Origin: Dorea_D hominis
GTDB lineage: Bacteria > Bacillota > Clostridia > Lachnospirales > Lachnospiraceae
DNA length: 64,000 bases
Assembly: GCF_014287705.1 (NCBI RefSeq)
Contig: NZ_JACOOY010000004.1
Coordinates: 181,938-245,937 of the forward strand
Reading direction: 5' to 3'
Part shown: one piece after another, positions 28,175-34,560 of the stretch
How positions within the stretch are numbered: the first letter of the stretch is position 1
How the letters are laid out: every line of letters begins with the position of its first letter
Notes under the pieces: generated by a model
The model's input: only the letters and a program-made list of their open reading frames with translations
Told to the model about the DNA's origin: nothing
Databases searched by the model: none
Position numbers and translations under genes: made by a program

Positions 28175-28290
28175 GCAAGAGGTAATTCGTAATCATTCCT
28201 GCCAAGGGTGCCTCTCATCCATTGCCCTTCACGTTGTCACCGAATACCCGCCGCCAAATGCGTAGCTGGGAAATTCAGGTATCCTCTTGC
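28175..28290 (-). ncRNA. Candidate structured RNA in the adhesin leader
   Basis: Read on the minus strand, GCAAGAGG (28283-28290) pairs perfectly with CCTCTTGC (28175-28182), enclosing 100 bases. Directly inside, ATACC (28278-28282) pairs with GGTAT (28244-28248), and AAGGG (28225-28229) pairs with CCCTT (28204-28208). The element is more GC-rich than its AT-rich flanks. The long gene-free stretch from 28111 to 28443 otherwise holds only AT-rich sequence. I do not recognise a known riboswitch class. It may control the adhesin below it. Confidence 0.45.
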
Positions 28291-28443
28291 TGCTGATATG
28301 AAATTGTCAAGGTTCACTTTTAGGGGGGAATTTATTGTTTTGAATTAAAATAGACATTTGCCCCTCCACTAACCGCATGTGTGAAAGGGCAAAAATTAAC
28401 CTGTTTGAAATTTTTTTAGAAAATTTTTTGAAACAGCAAAAAC

Positions 28444-28866
28444 TTACAAAGTTTCCAGCCTATCTTTTAGTTTCTGCAATACTTTGTTTTTCCTGTTTCT
28501 GATTGTCTTTGTACAACACCCGAAATACTGTGCTGTTTTTTTAACTGTGTACTCTTCAAAAAATAATAGTCTTATCAATTCCATTTCTTCTTCAGACAAA
28601 TATTTCAGTGCTTCCTGCAGCTCTTGTATTTCTGACACCCTGATGACTATTTCTTCTGGTGATAATATATGCAAATAACTGTTGTAACTCGTTTCTCCTA
28701 CTTTTTCTATTCCGCATACACCATTTTTCTGCATTTTTTCAAGCTGGTATCTTTCTTTTCTTCTTGACTGGTACCATGCCAGATATACGTCTCTGGTAAC
28801 TTCTACGAGAGTTTCATTTACACGCAGCACATACCGTTGTCTTTCCTTTGGTTTTTTACCACGCAT
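28444..28866 (-). CDS. Sigma-70 region-4-like regulator, second of a pair
   Basis: 140 residues. The C-terminal half (about 80-138) has a sigma region 4-type helix-turn-helix: LSEEEMELIRLLFFEEYTV, then TAQYFGCCTKTIRNRKNKVL. The N-terminal half is basic and contains RDVYLAWYQSRRKERYQ. It starts three bases after the stop of the upstream sigma-like gene. ICEs of this type commonly carry such proteins, which are thought to switch on transfer genes. Here the next genes downstream are the adhesin and secretion set, so that is the likely target (inference). Confidence 0.75.
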   Translation of the reverse strand: MRGKKPKERQRYVLRVNETLVEVTRDVYLAWYQSRRKERYQLEKMQKNGVCGIEKVGETSYNSYLHILSPEEIVIRVSEIQELQEALKYLSEEEMELIRLLFFEEYTVKKTAQYFGCCTKTIRNRKNKVLQKLKDRLETL

Positions 28867-28869
28867 CTT

Positions 28870-29505
28870 TTATTCTCCCTTCTGAAGCACTCCGATCAGT
28901 CTGCCTGCATTTCTTCTCATTTTCTGCTTTGCCTGTGAAATACATTTTGATACTGCCGGTTCTGTAATTCCAAACACCCGTGACACTTCTCTTTGTGTAC
29001 GCTGCTGAAAATAAATTTGATGGATCACCTGTCTCTGCCGATCAGTCAGCAGATTCATAAATTCTCCAATAGCTTCTTCTATGATCAGTTTTTCAAGTAC
29101 ATTCTGCCTTTTATCCACCAATTCGCACCAGCCTTCTGAAATATGGCTGTATGAAATGCAATTATTATGTTCTCGTACCTCCCTGTTCCTGCACAGCCGA
29201 TCTTCACCTTCTAATATCAACCGCACATACCAGGGCTGATTATCAAAAAAATCTTCCTTAACAACTGTTATTTTTCTTCCTGCTTCATATACATAATCTC
29301 GACAGGTAAATAAAGGAAAAACCGTTCCATAATCACCTGCACAATAGAAAACATATCCTGTCTGATACGCAATAATTTCCGCACCATCTATCAGTCTATG
29401 CTTTACAACTGCCACATCGTTTTCTCTCAAATACCTGGCGGACGGAACCTTTCTTTTTTCTTTCCTGTTACCTACAACCTGTTTCAATTCCTGCAATGTC
29501 AGCAT
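28870..29505 (-). CDS. Sigma-70 region-4-like regulator, first of a pair
   Basis: 211 residues from the ATG at 29505, chosen because AAAGGTGG lies five bases upstream; the longer frame to 29532 lacks a site. The C-terminal part has LTDRQRQVIHQIYFQQRTQ followed by a helix-turn-helix (VSRVFGITEPAVSKCISQAK), like sigma region 4. Residues 40-150 form an unrecognised Cys-containing domain (YVFYCAGDYGTVFPLFTCRDY). It is co-transcribed with the second sigma-like gene, three bases downstream. Confidence 0.75.
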   Translation of the reverse strand: MLTLQELKQVVGNRKEKRKVPSARYLRENDVAVVKHRLIDGAEIIAYQTGYVFYCAGDYGTVFPLFTCRDYVYEAGRKITVVKEDFFDNQPWYVRLILEGEDRLCRNREVREHNNCISYSHISEGWCELVDKRQNVLEKLIIEEAIGEFMNLLTDRQRQVIHQIYFQQRTQREVSRVFGITEPAVSKCISQAKQKMRRNAGRLIGVLQKGE

Positions 29506-29580
29506 AATTACCACCTTTCTGCCTACTGGCAACAGGAGCCCATCAGCAGAAAGGATAGGATTATTACTGATTTACTGGCA

Positions 29581-29654
29581 AAAGGGCAGTAAAAAACAGC
29601 TTCCGGCACACCCGTTTTTTTTAACGAGAGCCTGAAACTTCCTTACTGCCCTTT
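29581..29654. repeat. 12-bp perfect inverted repeat around a 50-bp loop
   Basis: AAAGGGCAGTAA (29581-29592) and TTACTGCCCTTT (29643-29654) are exact reverse complements. The pair lies between the small 49-residue gene and the first sigma-like gene, so it could be a terminator-antiterminator element or protein site. A run of eight T (29615-29622) lies in the loop. Confidence 0.5.
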
Positions 29655-29674
29655 CTGCTAATTTACAGCATCCT

Positions 29675-29824
29675 CTATTTTATTTTCCGTCTGATGTCCC
29701 GGTCAGACTTCTTTGCATTTCTTTCCGTTTTTATGTTCTTTTCATTTTCCATCAAAACAGAATAGTCTCCCATTGCATCATAGGGACACTGCTTCCGATA
29801 GATTAAATTTTCTTGTCTGGTCAT
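29675..29824 (-). CDS. Small hydrophilic ICE protein, 49 residues
   Basis: Begins MTRQENLIYRKQCPYDAMG and ends in a basic tail (KKSDRDIRRKIK). It has an ATG with AGGAAGGGAG eight or more bases upstream and a clean stop. No domain is recognised. It lies between the XRE repressor and the sigma-like pair, a regulatory neighbourhood. It is too short to judge by codon bias alone. Confidence 0.5.
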   Translation of the reverse strand: MTRQENLIYRKQCPYDAMGDYSVLMENEKNIKTERNAKKSDRDIRRKIK

Positions 29825-29903
29825 CAATCCTGTCTCCCTTCCTTGTTTCTGTCTCTTTCTCTCTGTTTGCTATTTTAACAGCACAAAAAACTATTATCCT
29901 TAG

Positions 29904-29942
29904 CATATATGGGGAGTTTTTTTGTTTTACACCCCATATATG
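29904..29942. promoter_or_regulatory. 11-bp perfect inverted repeat just after the XRE gene
   Basis: CATATATGGGG (29904-29914) and CCCCATATATG (29932-29942) are exact reverse complements separated by 17 bases. It lies between the XRE stop codon and the next small gene. Either a terminator for the repressor gene (minus strand, with an A-rich loop and no good T-run) or an operator with two half sites. Confidence 0.45.
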
Positions 29943-29950
29943 GTGAAATT

Positions 29951-30307
29951 TCACCTGTACTCATTAAAACTGTCTATCAGCGAATCTATTGTCTGCATAA
30001 TAATTTTCTGCTCTTTCCATTCCATCTTCTGAATACGATAAAATACTTCCTCAAACTGCTTTCTTTTTTCTGCATCGTCCCCCTCTTTTCCCATCAGGAT
30101 ATTGGCATCTGTTTCCAGGATCTCAATCATCTTCCTGAAAATCTCAACAGACATTGCCGTTTGCCCTCCTTCTATCCTGCTGACCGTATTGACACTGATA
30201 CCTGCTTTTTCCGCAAAAGATTCCTGTGACAACTTCATTTCCTGCCTGCGTTTTCTGATCCGTTCTCCCAATTCAATAAGTTCTGTGGAAATTGCACGAT
30301 TGCTCAA
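29951..30307 (-). CDS. XRE-family transcriptional repressor
   Basis: 118 residues. The helix-turn-helix lies at about 13-65 (RIRKRRQEMKLSQESFAEKAG, NTVSRIEGG). The C-terminal half is helical with no recognised domain. The start is a TTG at 30307 with AAAGGAG eight bases upstream; no ATG is available. A 13-bp palindrome lies about 40 bases upstream, a likely autoregulatory site. It sits between the replication module and the transfer regulators and probably keeps the element quiescent (inference). Confidence 0.85.
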   Translation of the reverse strand: MSNRAISTELIELGERIRKRRQEMKLSQESFAEKAGISVNTVSRIEGGQTAMSVEIFRKMIEILETDANILMGKEGDDAEKRKQFEEVFYRIQKMEWKEQKIIMQTIDSLIDSFNEYR

Positions 30308-30344
30308 TACGGTGTCTCCTTTCCTGCAATTTATCCCGGCTTTA

Positions 30345-30357
30345 CGACATTTTGTCG
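30345..30357. promoter_or_regulatory. Candidate operator of the XRE repressor
   Basis: CGACATTTTGTCG is a perfect 5-3-5 palindrome located 38-50 bases upstream of the XRE start codon, where an autoregulatory operator would be expected. No other copy was noticed in the window. Confidence 0.45.
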
Positions 30358-30369
30358 CAAAGTTTCCAG

Positions 30370-30402
30370 AAAAAAAGCAGCTAATTTTGTCTTAGCTGCT
30401 TT
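30370..30402 (-). terminator. Terminator after the DUF6050-like gene
   Basis: On the minus strand AAGCAGCTAA pairs with TTAGCTGCTT and is followed by further T residues (seven in total). It ends the replication-partition transcript ahead of the XRE gene. Confidence 0.75.
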
Positions 30403-30416
30403 TCGAAAGATCTATT

Positions 30417-30755
30417 TCATTTTATTCTCGGTATTTTATGTATTCCTGTAATAACTGTAAGCAGGAAAACACTAAGATAAATGATTGCCTGTCCAATCAT
30501 TGCCAGAAGAACGACACTTCCTATCAATCCTCCGATCAGAAAATTCATTGTCCATACTGCCAGTGTTCCTCCAAGATCAAAACCTCTTGGAACCATCCAG
30601 ACACACATTTTTCCAATTCCGAATGGTATCCCCATCAGAAGCAACAGCAATAAATAATTGCACTTCCCATCCTGGATACAAAGCGGTCTCAGTACTGCAA
30701 ACAAGACAATAATCACCAATGCTGGCACAATAACTTTTTTTATCATATTTCTCAT
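30417..30755 (-). CDS. Small polytopic membrane protein, DUF6050-like
   Basis: 112 residues with about four hydrophobic segments (for example VIVPALVIIVLFAVLRPL and IGSVVLLAMIGQAIIYLSVFLLTVI). The assignment to DUF6050, a family seen on Clostridia mobile elements, is tentative. It starts six bases after repA and is probably its co-transcribed last gene, since a terminator follows. Confidence 0.55.
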   Translation of the reverse strand: MRNMIKKVIVPALVIIVLFAVLRPLCIQDGKCNYLLLLLLMGIPFGIGKMCVWMVPRGFDLGGTLAVWTMNFLIGGLIGSVVLLAMIGQAIIYLSVFLLTVITGIHKIPRIK

Positions 30756-30761
30756 GTTCCT

Positions 30762-31937
30762 TTATCCTCCATACATATCGTGATTAACCTCTGCCTGATA
30801 ATAGCTGTTTATCGTTGTCGGGGCATTATACAGGGCAGTCAAAAGATATGCTTTAATGTTTCCAACCTTGGTCGTATTTCGATTCAGACAAAACAGCACA
30901 TATTCGATATGTGAATAATTCAGCTTCATAAACCTGCTTTTCACCAAAGCAACTGGCTTTTCTGTCCCTGCGATTCGAATCATACTGTCCTCCGGCATCA
31001 TCATAACTTCAATCATCAGTTCTACCAGTTCATCCACATCTTCTTTTGCATGATATTGATAATCTATGTTTTCATGAATCACTTCACGATATGCCCGCAT
31101 CTCCTCCATCACATCCCTTTTCTTTTTCAGATTGCCTGATATGATTGGATAGGATTGATTTATCTCAGTTTCACTAATATCAGTCTTGTTAATATCAGTA
31201 TTATTAGATTGTGATTTCGGATATTCTGGTTTTGTGATTTCCACTATTCTTGAATGATGATTTTCACCATTTTGGAATTGTGATTCTGGAAATTCTTGAT
31301 TTGTGGTTTTCATCATTCCTGAATTGTGATTTTCACCATTCTGTAATTGTGATTCCACACAATCCTGAATTGTGGATTTCACTACTCCTGAATGATGATT
31401 TTCACAATTCAGAAAAGTGCCTGTTTTTTCCCTGTTCTCAGCTTCTGATTGCAGATTTGCACATTCTTCATGGTTTCCCTGCTCAGATTGCAGATCTGCA
31501 CATTTTCCATGATTTTTCTGCTCTGATTGCAAATCTGCACAGCTATCCGTTGGCTTTTGGTCTGGCACTTCTCTGATCATAAAATTTTTCACATAAATGA
31601 CATTAGGCTTTCCCAGTCCCAGACGTTTCTTTTCAATCAGTCCTATCCCATTATTACTGTCCAGCTCTTTTACCAGTTTCACTGCCTTTTGGGTTCCACA
31701 GTTCATCAGCTCTGCAATTTCTTCCACAGTGAAAATAATATATACTCTGTCCTCTGAATCCAGCCATCGGTTCTTAATGCTCAGGCTCATACGGTCCAGC
31801 ATCAGACCGTATAATACCTTTGCTTCACAAGAAAGAGCTTTAAAGCATGGTTCTGTAAACAGCACTTTCGGGACACGATAAAAGCTGTATTGTTCCGCTT
31901 CCATTCCCGTAAAATAATCAAACTGTATCTTCTGCAT
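30762..31937 (-). CDS. repA: RepA_N-type replication initiator
   Basis: 391 residues. The N-terminal domain (about 10-125) has the RepA_N features: YSFYRVPKVLF, LSCEAKVLYGLMLDRM and a winged-helix part with FTVEEIAELMNCGTQKAV. The C-terminal domain lies at about 270-391. Between them is a linker (about 130-246) made of repeats: three units of 13 residues (CADLQSEQ type) and three of 23 residues (QNGENHxSG type). These mirror DNA iterons inside the gene, described separately. In RepA_N plasmids the origin lies within repA; that is family knowledge. The gene overlaps parB by 20 bases. Confidence 0.9.
   Translation of the reverse strand: MQKIQFDYFTGMEAEQYSFYRVPKVLFTEPCFKALSCEAKVLYGLMLDRMSLSIKNRWLDSEDRVYIIFTVEEIAELMNCGTQKAVKLVKELDSNNGIGLIEKKRLGLGKPNVIYVKNFMIREVPDQKPTDSCADLQSEQKNHGKCADLQSEQGNHEECANLQSEAENREKTGTFLNCENHHSGVVKSTIQDCVESQLQNGENHNSGMMKTTNQEFPESQFQNGENHHSRIVEITKPEYPKSQSNNTDINKTDISETEINQSYPIISGNLKKKRDVMEEMRAYREVIHENIDYQYHAKEDVDELVELMIEVMMMPEDSMIRIAGTEKPVALVKSRFMKLNYSHIEYVLFCLNRNTTKVGNIKAYLLTALYNAPTTINSYYQAEVNHDMYGG
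31211..31417. repeat. Nine 23-bp iterons inside repA (candidate replication origin)
   Basis: Units begin at 31211, 31234, 31257, 31280, 31303, 31326, 31349, 31372 and 31395, exactly 23 bp apart. The plus-strand consensus is GTGATTTTCACCATTCCTGA followed by ATT, with the last unit degenerate. The period is not a multiple of three, so the repeat cannot be explained by protein repetition alone. An AT-rich stretch with AATATCAGT repeats (31141-31210) adjoins one side and would suit strand opening. Confidence 0.8.
31449..31540. repeat. Three 39-bp repeats with palindromic cores inside repA
   Basis: TTGCAGATTTGCAC (31449), TTGCAGATCTGCAC (31488) and TTGCAAATCTGCAC (31527) are spaced by exactly 39 bp. 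The middle copy contains the perfect palindrome TGCAGATCTGCA. They may be a second class of initiator or partition-protein sites next to the iterons. Confidence 0.65.
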
Positions 31938-32823
31938 CTGCTACTCCTTCTCTGTTTTCTTTCCACTTATCCAAAAGCATAAAAATGACTTCTTCTATCT
32001 GTTCTTTAGAATATGTCTCTGGAAAATAATTGCCGATTTTTTTTGCCGGAATTGTTACATTGATTTTACTGTTTTCTTTTTTCAATAAAACGGCATAGAT
32101 ATAACCCTGAGTTAATTTTCCATTTGCACTGCATTCCTTTAATTGTTCTGCCTGTTGTTTTGTCGGAAAGATATTACTGTTGACAATTCCTTCCAAAAGC
32201 CATTCCTGTTCCTGTGGTTTCAGATAAGACAATTTTTCTCCCACTATCATAGGGATTTTATTCTCATCCACATACTCCAACAGTCCATCTGATAATGAAG
32301 CCAGACGGATATATCTCTGCACAGTTCTTCCACTGTCCCCGGCTGTTTCACCAACCATATCTGCCGTATATTTTTCGCCTTTACTTCCCTGGTGTTTCAT
32401 AGCATCATATTTCATCTTATAGGCATGGGCCTTTTCACTTGGCAGAATATTTTCACGCTGAATGTTGGAATCGACCATAATTATGACAGCTTCATCATCT
32501 GTATAGTTTCGGACAAGGACCGGCATAGTTGTTTTGCCACACAGTTCACAGCCTCTTTTTCTCCTGTGACCTGAAATCAGTTCATATCCACCTTCTGATC
32601 GGGGTCTTACCAGAGCAGGATTTAAAACACCGTAGTTTTTAATACTCTCTACTGTCTCAGCCATTTTTTCATCATCGCTTACATGAAATGGATGATTTTT
32701 GAAAGGATAGAGCTTTTCCAGTTCTATTTCCACAACCTGGTTCATACTCTTTTCCGGTGATTCTTCTAATCCCAGTAACTCATCATAAGAGGTAAGCTGA
32801 ATCTCTTTTTTCGGTCTACGCAT
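31918..32823 (-). CDS. parB: ParB/Spo0J-family partition protein
   Basis: 301 residues. The N-terminal ParB domain spans about 25-130 with VEIELEKLYPFKNHPF, NYGVLNPALVRP, SGHRRKRGCEL and the CTP-binding-type ERENILPSEKAHAYKMKYD region (here QRENILPSEKA). A helix-turn-helix follows near 150-200. It loads the partition complex on the element DNA and works with ParA. It overlaps parA by eight bases and repA by 20, giving a tightly coupled operon. Confidence 0.92.
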   Translation of the reverse strand: MRRPKKEIQLTSYDELLGLEESPEKSMNQVVEIELEKLYPFKNHPFHVSDDEKMAETVESIKNYGVLNPALVRPRSEGGYELISGHRRKRGCELCGKTTMPVLVRNYTDDEAVIIMVDSNIQRENILPSEKAHAYKMKYDAMKHQGSKGEKYTADMVGETAGDSGRTVQRYIRLASLSDGLLEYVDENKIPMIVGEKLSYLKPQEQEWLLEGIVNSNIFPTKQQAEQLKECSANGKLTQGYIYAVLLKKENSKINVTIPAKKIGNYFPETYSKEQIEEVIFMLLDKWKENREGVADAEDTV

Positions 32824-33592
32824 GTTTCAACACCTCCTGAACCAGTTCTCTGTAACTGTCTGCCCCTTTGCTTTTTCCATCATAAGCAAATATACTTACA
32901 CCTTCAGATGCTGTTTCTGCAAGACTTTCCGTTCTCGGAATCGTCTGCTCAAAAATCTTAATGTCATTTCCATATGTAGTTTTAATTGCCTGTTTGTTTC
33001 TCTTTGCATTATTGTAACGGCAATTATCCATTGTGAACAAAATACCTTCTATCTGCAATTCCGGATTAAACCTCTGATGGATTCCTTTTACCACTTTCAG
33101 TAATTCCATAAGTCCATCCGCCGCATAATATTGTGGCTGTACCGGAATCAGAACGCTGTCCGCTGCACTCAACGCATTGATTGTCAGCATTCCCAATGAT
33201 GGCATACAGTCAATCAGAATATAATCATATTCATCTTTCAATAGTTCCAGATACTCTTTCAGTACTTTTTCCCTATCCTCAACAGTAAATAAGGACATAT
33301 CCATTCCGGCAAGCAATTTATTGGACGGAATCAGATCCATCCCTTCTTCATGGTGCAAGATTGCTTCCTTTGGATCAAACTCCAGTCCCATGATGATATT
33401 TTCCATCATACTCTTTAAAGTCACTTTGAGATTTTTGGGAAATCCCATTCCCATTGTCAGATGTCCCTGCGGATCTGCATCTACCAGCACTACTTTTTTC
33501 CCATTCTTTGTCAGTCCGGCTCCCAGATTGATGGTTGTCGTTGTTTTGGCTACTCCGCCCTTCTGATTTGCAACAGCAATTACTTTACACAT
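32816..33592 (-). CDS. parA: ParA/Soj-family partition ATPase
   Basis: 258 residues. The deviant Walker A motif KGGVAKTTTTINL is at residues 11-23, Walker A' VLVDADPQGHLTMGMG near 35-50, and IDCMPSLGMLTINAL near 125. It is of normal length for the Soj type. Together with ParB and RepA it makes a plasmid-like maintenance module, implying that the excised ICE can replicate and be partitioned. Confidence 0.95.
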   Translation of the reverse strand: MCKVIAVANQKGGVAKTTTTINLGAGLTKNGKKVVLVDADPQGHLTMGMGFPKNLKVTLKSMMENIIMGLEFDPKEAILHHEEGMDLIPSNKLLAGMDMSLFTVEDREKVLKEYLELLKDEYDYILIDCMPSLGMLTINALSAADSVLIPVQPQYYAADGLMELLKVVKGIHQRFNPELQIEGILFTMDNCRYNNAKRNKQAIKTTYGNDIKIFEQTIPRTESLAETASEGVSIFAYDGKSKGADSYRELVQEVLKHA

Positions 33593-33607
33593 ATACCTTC
33601 CTCCGAT

Positions 33608-33772
33608 TTACTGTTTTTCTTCTACTTCTACATAAACACGAAAATATTTACTTGTTCCTTTATTTGCATAAGCATCAGATACTTCCAGGACATCCAATTC
33701 CTTATGATTTTCCAAAATACGTCGAAACCATTGAATGTCCCTCAAAGTACCCTGTAATCTAATTTTCAGCAT
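33608..33772 (-). CDS. DUF3970-like small protein
   Basis: 54 residues from the ATG at 33772, which follows GGGAGG at six bases. It begins MLKIRLQGTLRDIQWF and contains NKGTSKYFRVYVEVE, resembling DUF3970 proteins of Clostridia mobile elements. The frame extended to 33853 has no ribosome site. Its start overlaps the end of the DUF6075-like gene by 14 bases. Function unknown. Confidence 0.7.
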   Translation of the reverse strand: MLKIRLQGTLRDIQWFRRILENHKELDVLEVSDAYANKGTSKYFRVYVEVEEKQ

Positions 33773-34226
33773 ATATATCCTCCCAGTCTTTGTAAAAGCA
33801 ATACTCTGGATAACGGATTTTAATAGCTTCCCAGAAATACCGGGCATATCCACAGCAAAACAGATCCTCTACGGTATAACACTGACATTCTTTCAACTGA
33901 TCTTCTTCTGCTTCGTAATCTCCGACGCTTGGTGTTCCATTACAATACAGGTTAAATGCCATACGGACAATTCGTAAACTTCCACTGGTCTGCCACCCTT
34001 CCTGCAGGCATTCCGTTTTTACACATCCAGTTTTAAAATTATAGATTTTATTCACATTATCTCTTGTGTCTCTGTCGATACCCAGGCAATAAATCAAAGC
34101 CCGATGGTAGACATCCTGATATCTGCATTTTTTCAGATATTCCTCATAAAATTTTTCGTGTTCCCTACTCTTGAAAGTAATTGTGCGAGAATTGCTATTC
34201 TCTGCTCTTAACGCTGTGTTTGTCAT
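33759..34226 (-). CDS. DUF6075-like protein, rightmost ICE gene
   Basis: 155 residues. It has the features I associate with DUF6075: FKSREHEKFYEEYLKKC, DVYHRALIYCLGIDRDTR, IVRMAFNLYCNG and YARYFWEAIKIRYPEYC. No catalytic motif is seen and function is unknown. It is the first gene of the replication-partition transcript and the last ICE-type gene before the chromosome. Confidence 0.7.
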   Translation of the reverse strand: MTNTALRAENSNSRTITFKSREHEKFYEEYLKKCRYQDVYHRALIYCLGIDRDTRDNVNKIYNFKTGCVKTECLQEGWQTSGSLRIVRMAFNLYCNGTPSVGDYEAEEDQLKECQCYTVEDLFCCGYARYFWEAIKIRYPEYCFYKDWEDIYAEN

Positions 34227-34295
34227 TTTCGTTTTCCTCCTGAATTTTTAATATTTTGGTATAAAAAAGACACTCCATTTCTGGAATGCCCTATA

Positions 34296-34332
34296 AAAAA
34301 TAGGGACACCCGCTTTTGACAAGTATCCCTAT
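34296..34332 (-). terminator. Terminator near the ICE right end
   Basis: On the minus strand ATAGGGA (34326-34332) pairs with TCCCTAT (34300-34306), followed by TTTTT. It would stop rlmD transcription before the ICE genes. Confidence 0.6.
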
Positions 34333-34370
34333 AATCTATCAATAATCTGATAGCTCTCTATTCATTTTCA

Positions 34371-34560
34371 TATTCAAGATTCTTTGTGTTCCCCGTCCCG
34401 AGGTCTAACGCAACAACAACGGTTACTTTCTTCACAAGGCTCTTTTCTTTGTGATTTTCACCTATTTTTCTGAAACTGAAAAACTCCACAAAGTGCGTAA
34501 ATTCAAGGATTTCTACATATTTTTCCTTTGTAGCAACACCGCAGTCTCCACATGCACCGT
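34371..34560. other. Inferred ICE-chromosome junction (attachment site region)
   Basis: ICE-type genes end at 34226 and rlmD ends at 34513, so the recombination site should be near the last rlmD codons. Short repeats typical of recombinase arm sites occur here: TTCTTTGTG near 34380, TTCTTTGTG near 34446, and the inverted form CACAAAG near 34488. An imperfect direct repeat ATTCAAG-ATTCT/ATTCAAGGATTTCT occurs at 34372 and 34501. The other end lies outside the window, so the crossover cannot be fixed. Confidence 0.4.

Larger units (their letters stand above)
1..34512. mobile_element. Tn1549/CTn-type integrative and conjugative element, right-hand part
   Basis: About 34 kb of uninterrupted minus-strand genes with the hallmark order of Clostridia Tn1549-like ICEs: RepA/ParB/ParA, sigma-like regulators, a Cna-B surface protein, PcfB, VirD4, Maff2, VirB6-like, PrgI, VirB4, NlpC/P60, DUF4315, DUF4366, topoisomerase III, and polyvalent methylase-helicase. 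Gene content is seen directly; membership of the family is established knowledge. The relaxase, recombinase, oriT and left end are not in the window and are expected to the left. The right boundary is inferred to lie between 34227 and about 34545, because the last ICE-type gene starts at 34226 and the chromosomal gene rlmD ends at 34513. No resistance or metabolic cargo is visible in this part. Confidence 0.9.

Noticed and set aside
28111..28443. Known riboswitch (cyclic-di-GMP, cobalamin, preQ1) before the adhesin
   Set aside because: The folded region lacks the conserved core motifs of these classes that I could recall, so it is left as an unassigned structured RNA.
31205..31545. CRISPR array in repA
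   Set aside because: The repeats are contiguous 23-bp and 39-bp units with no unique spacers and lie inside a coding gene; iterons fit better.
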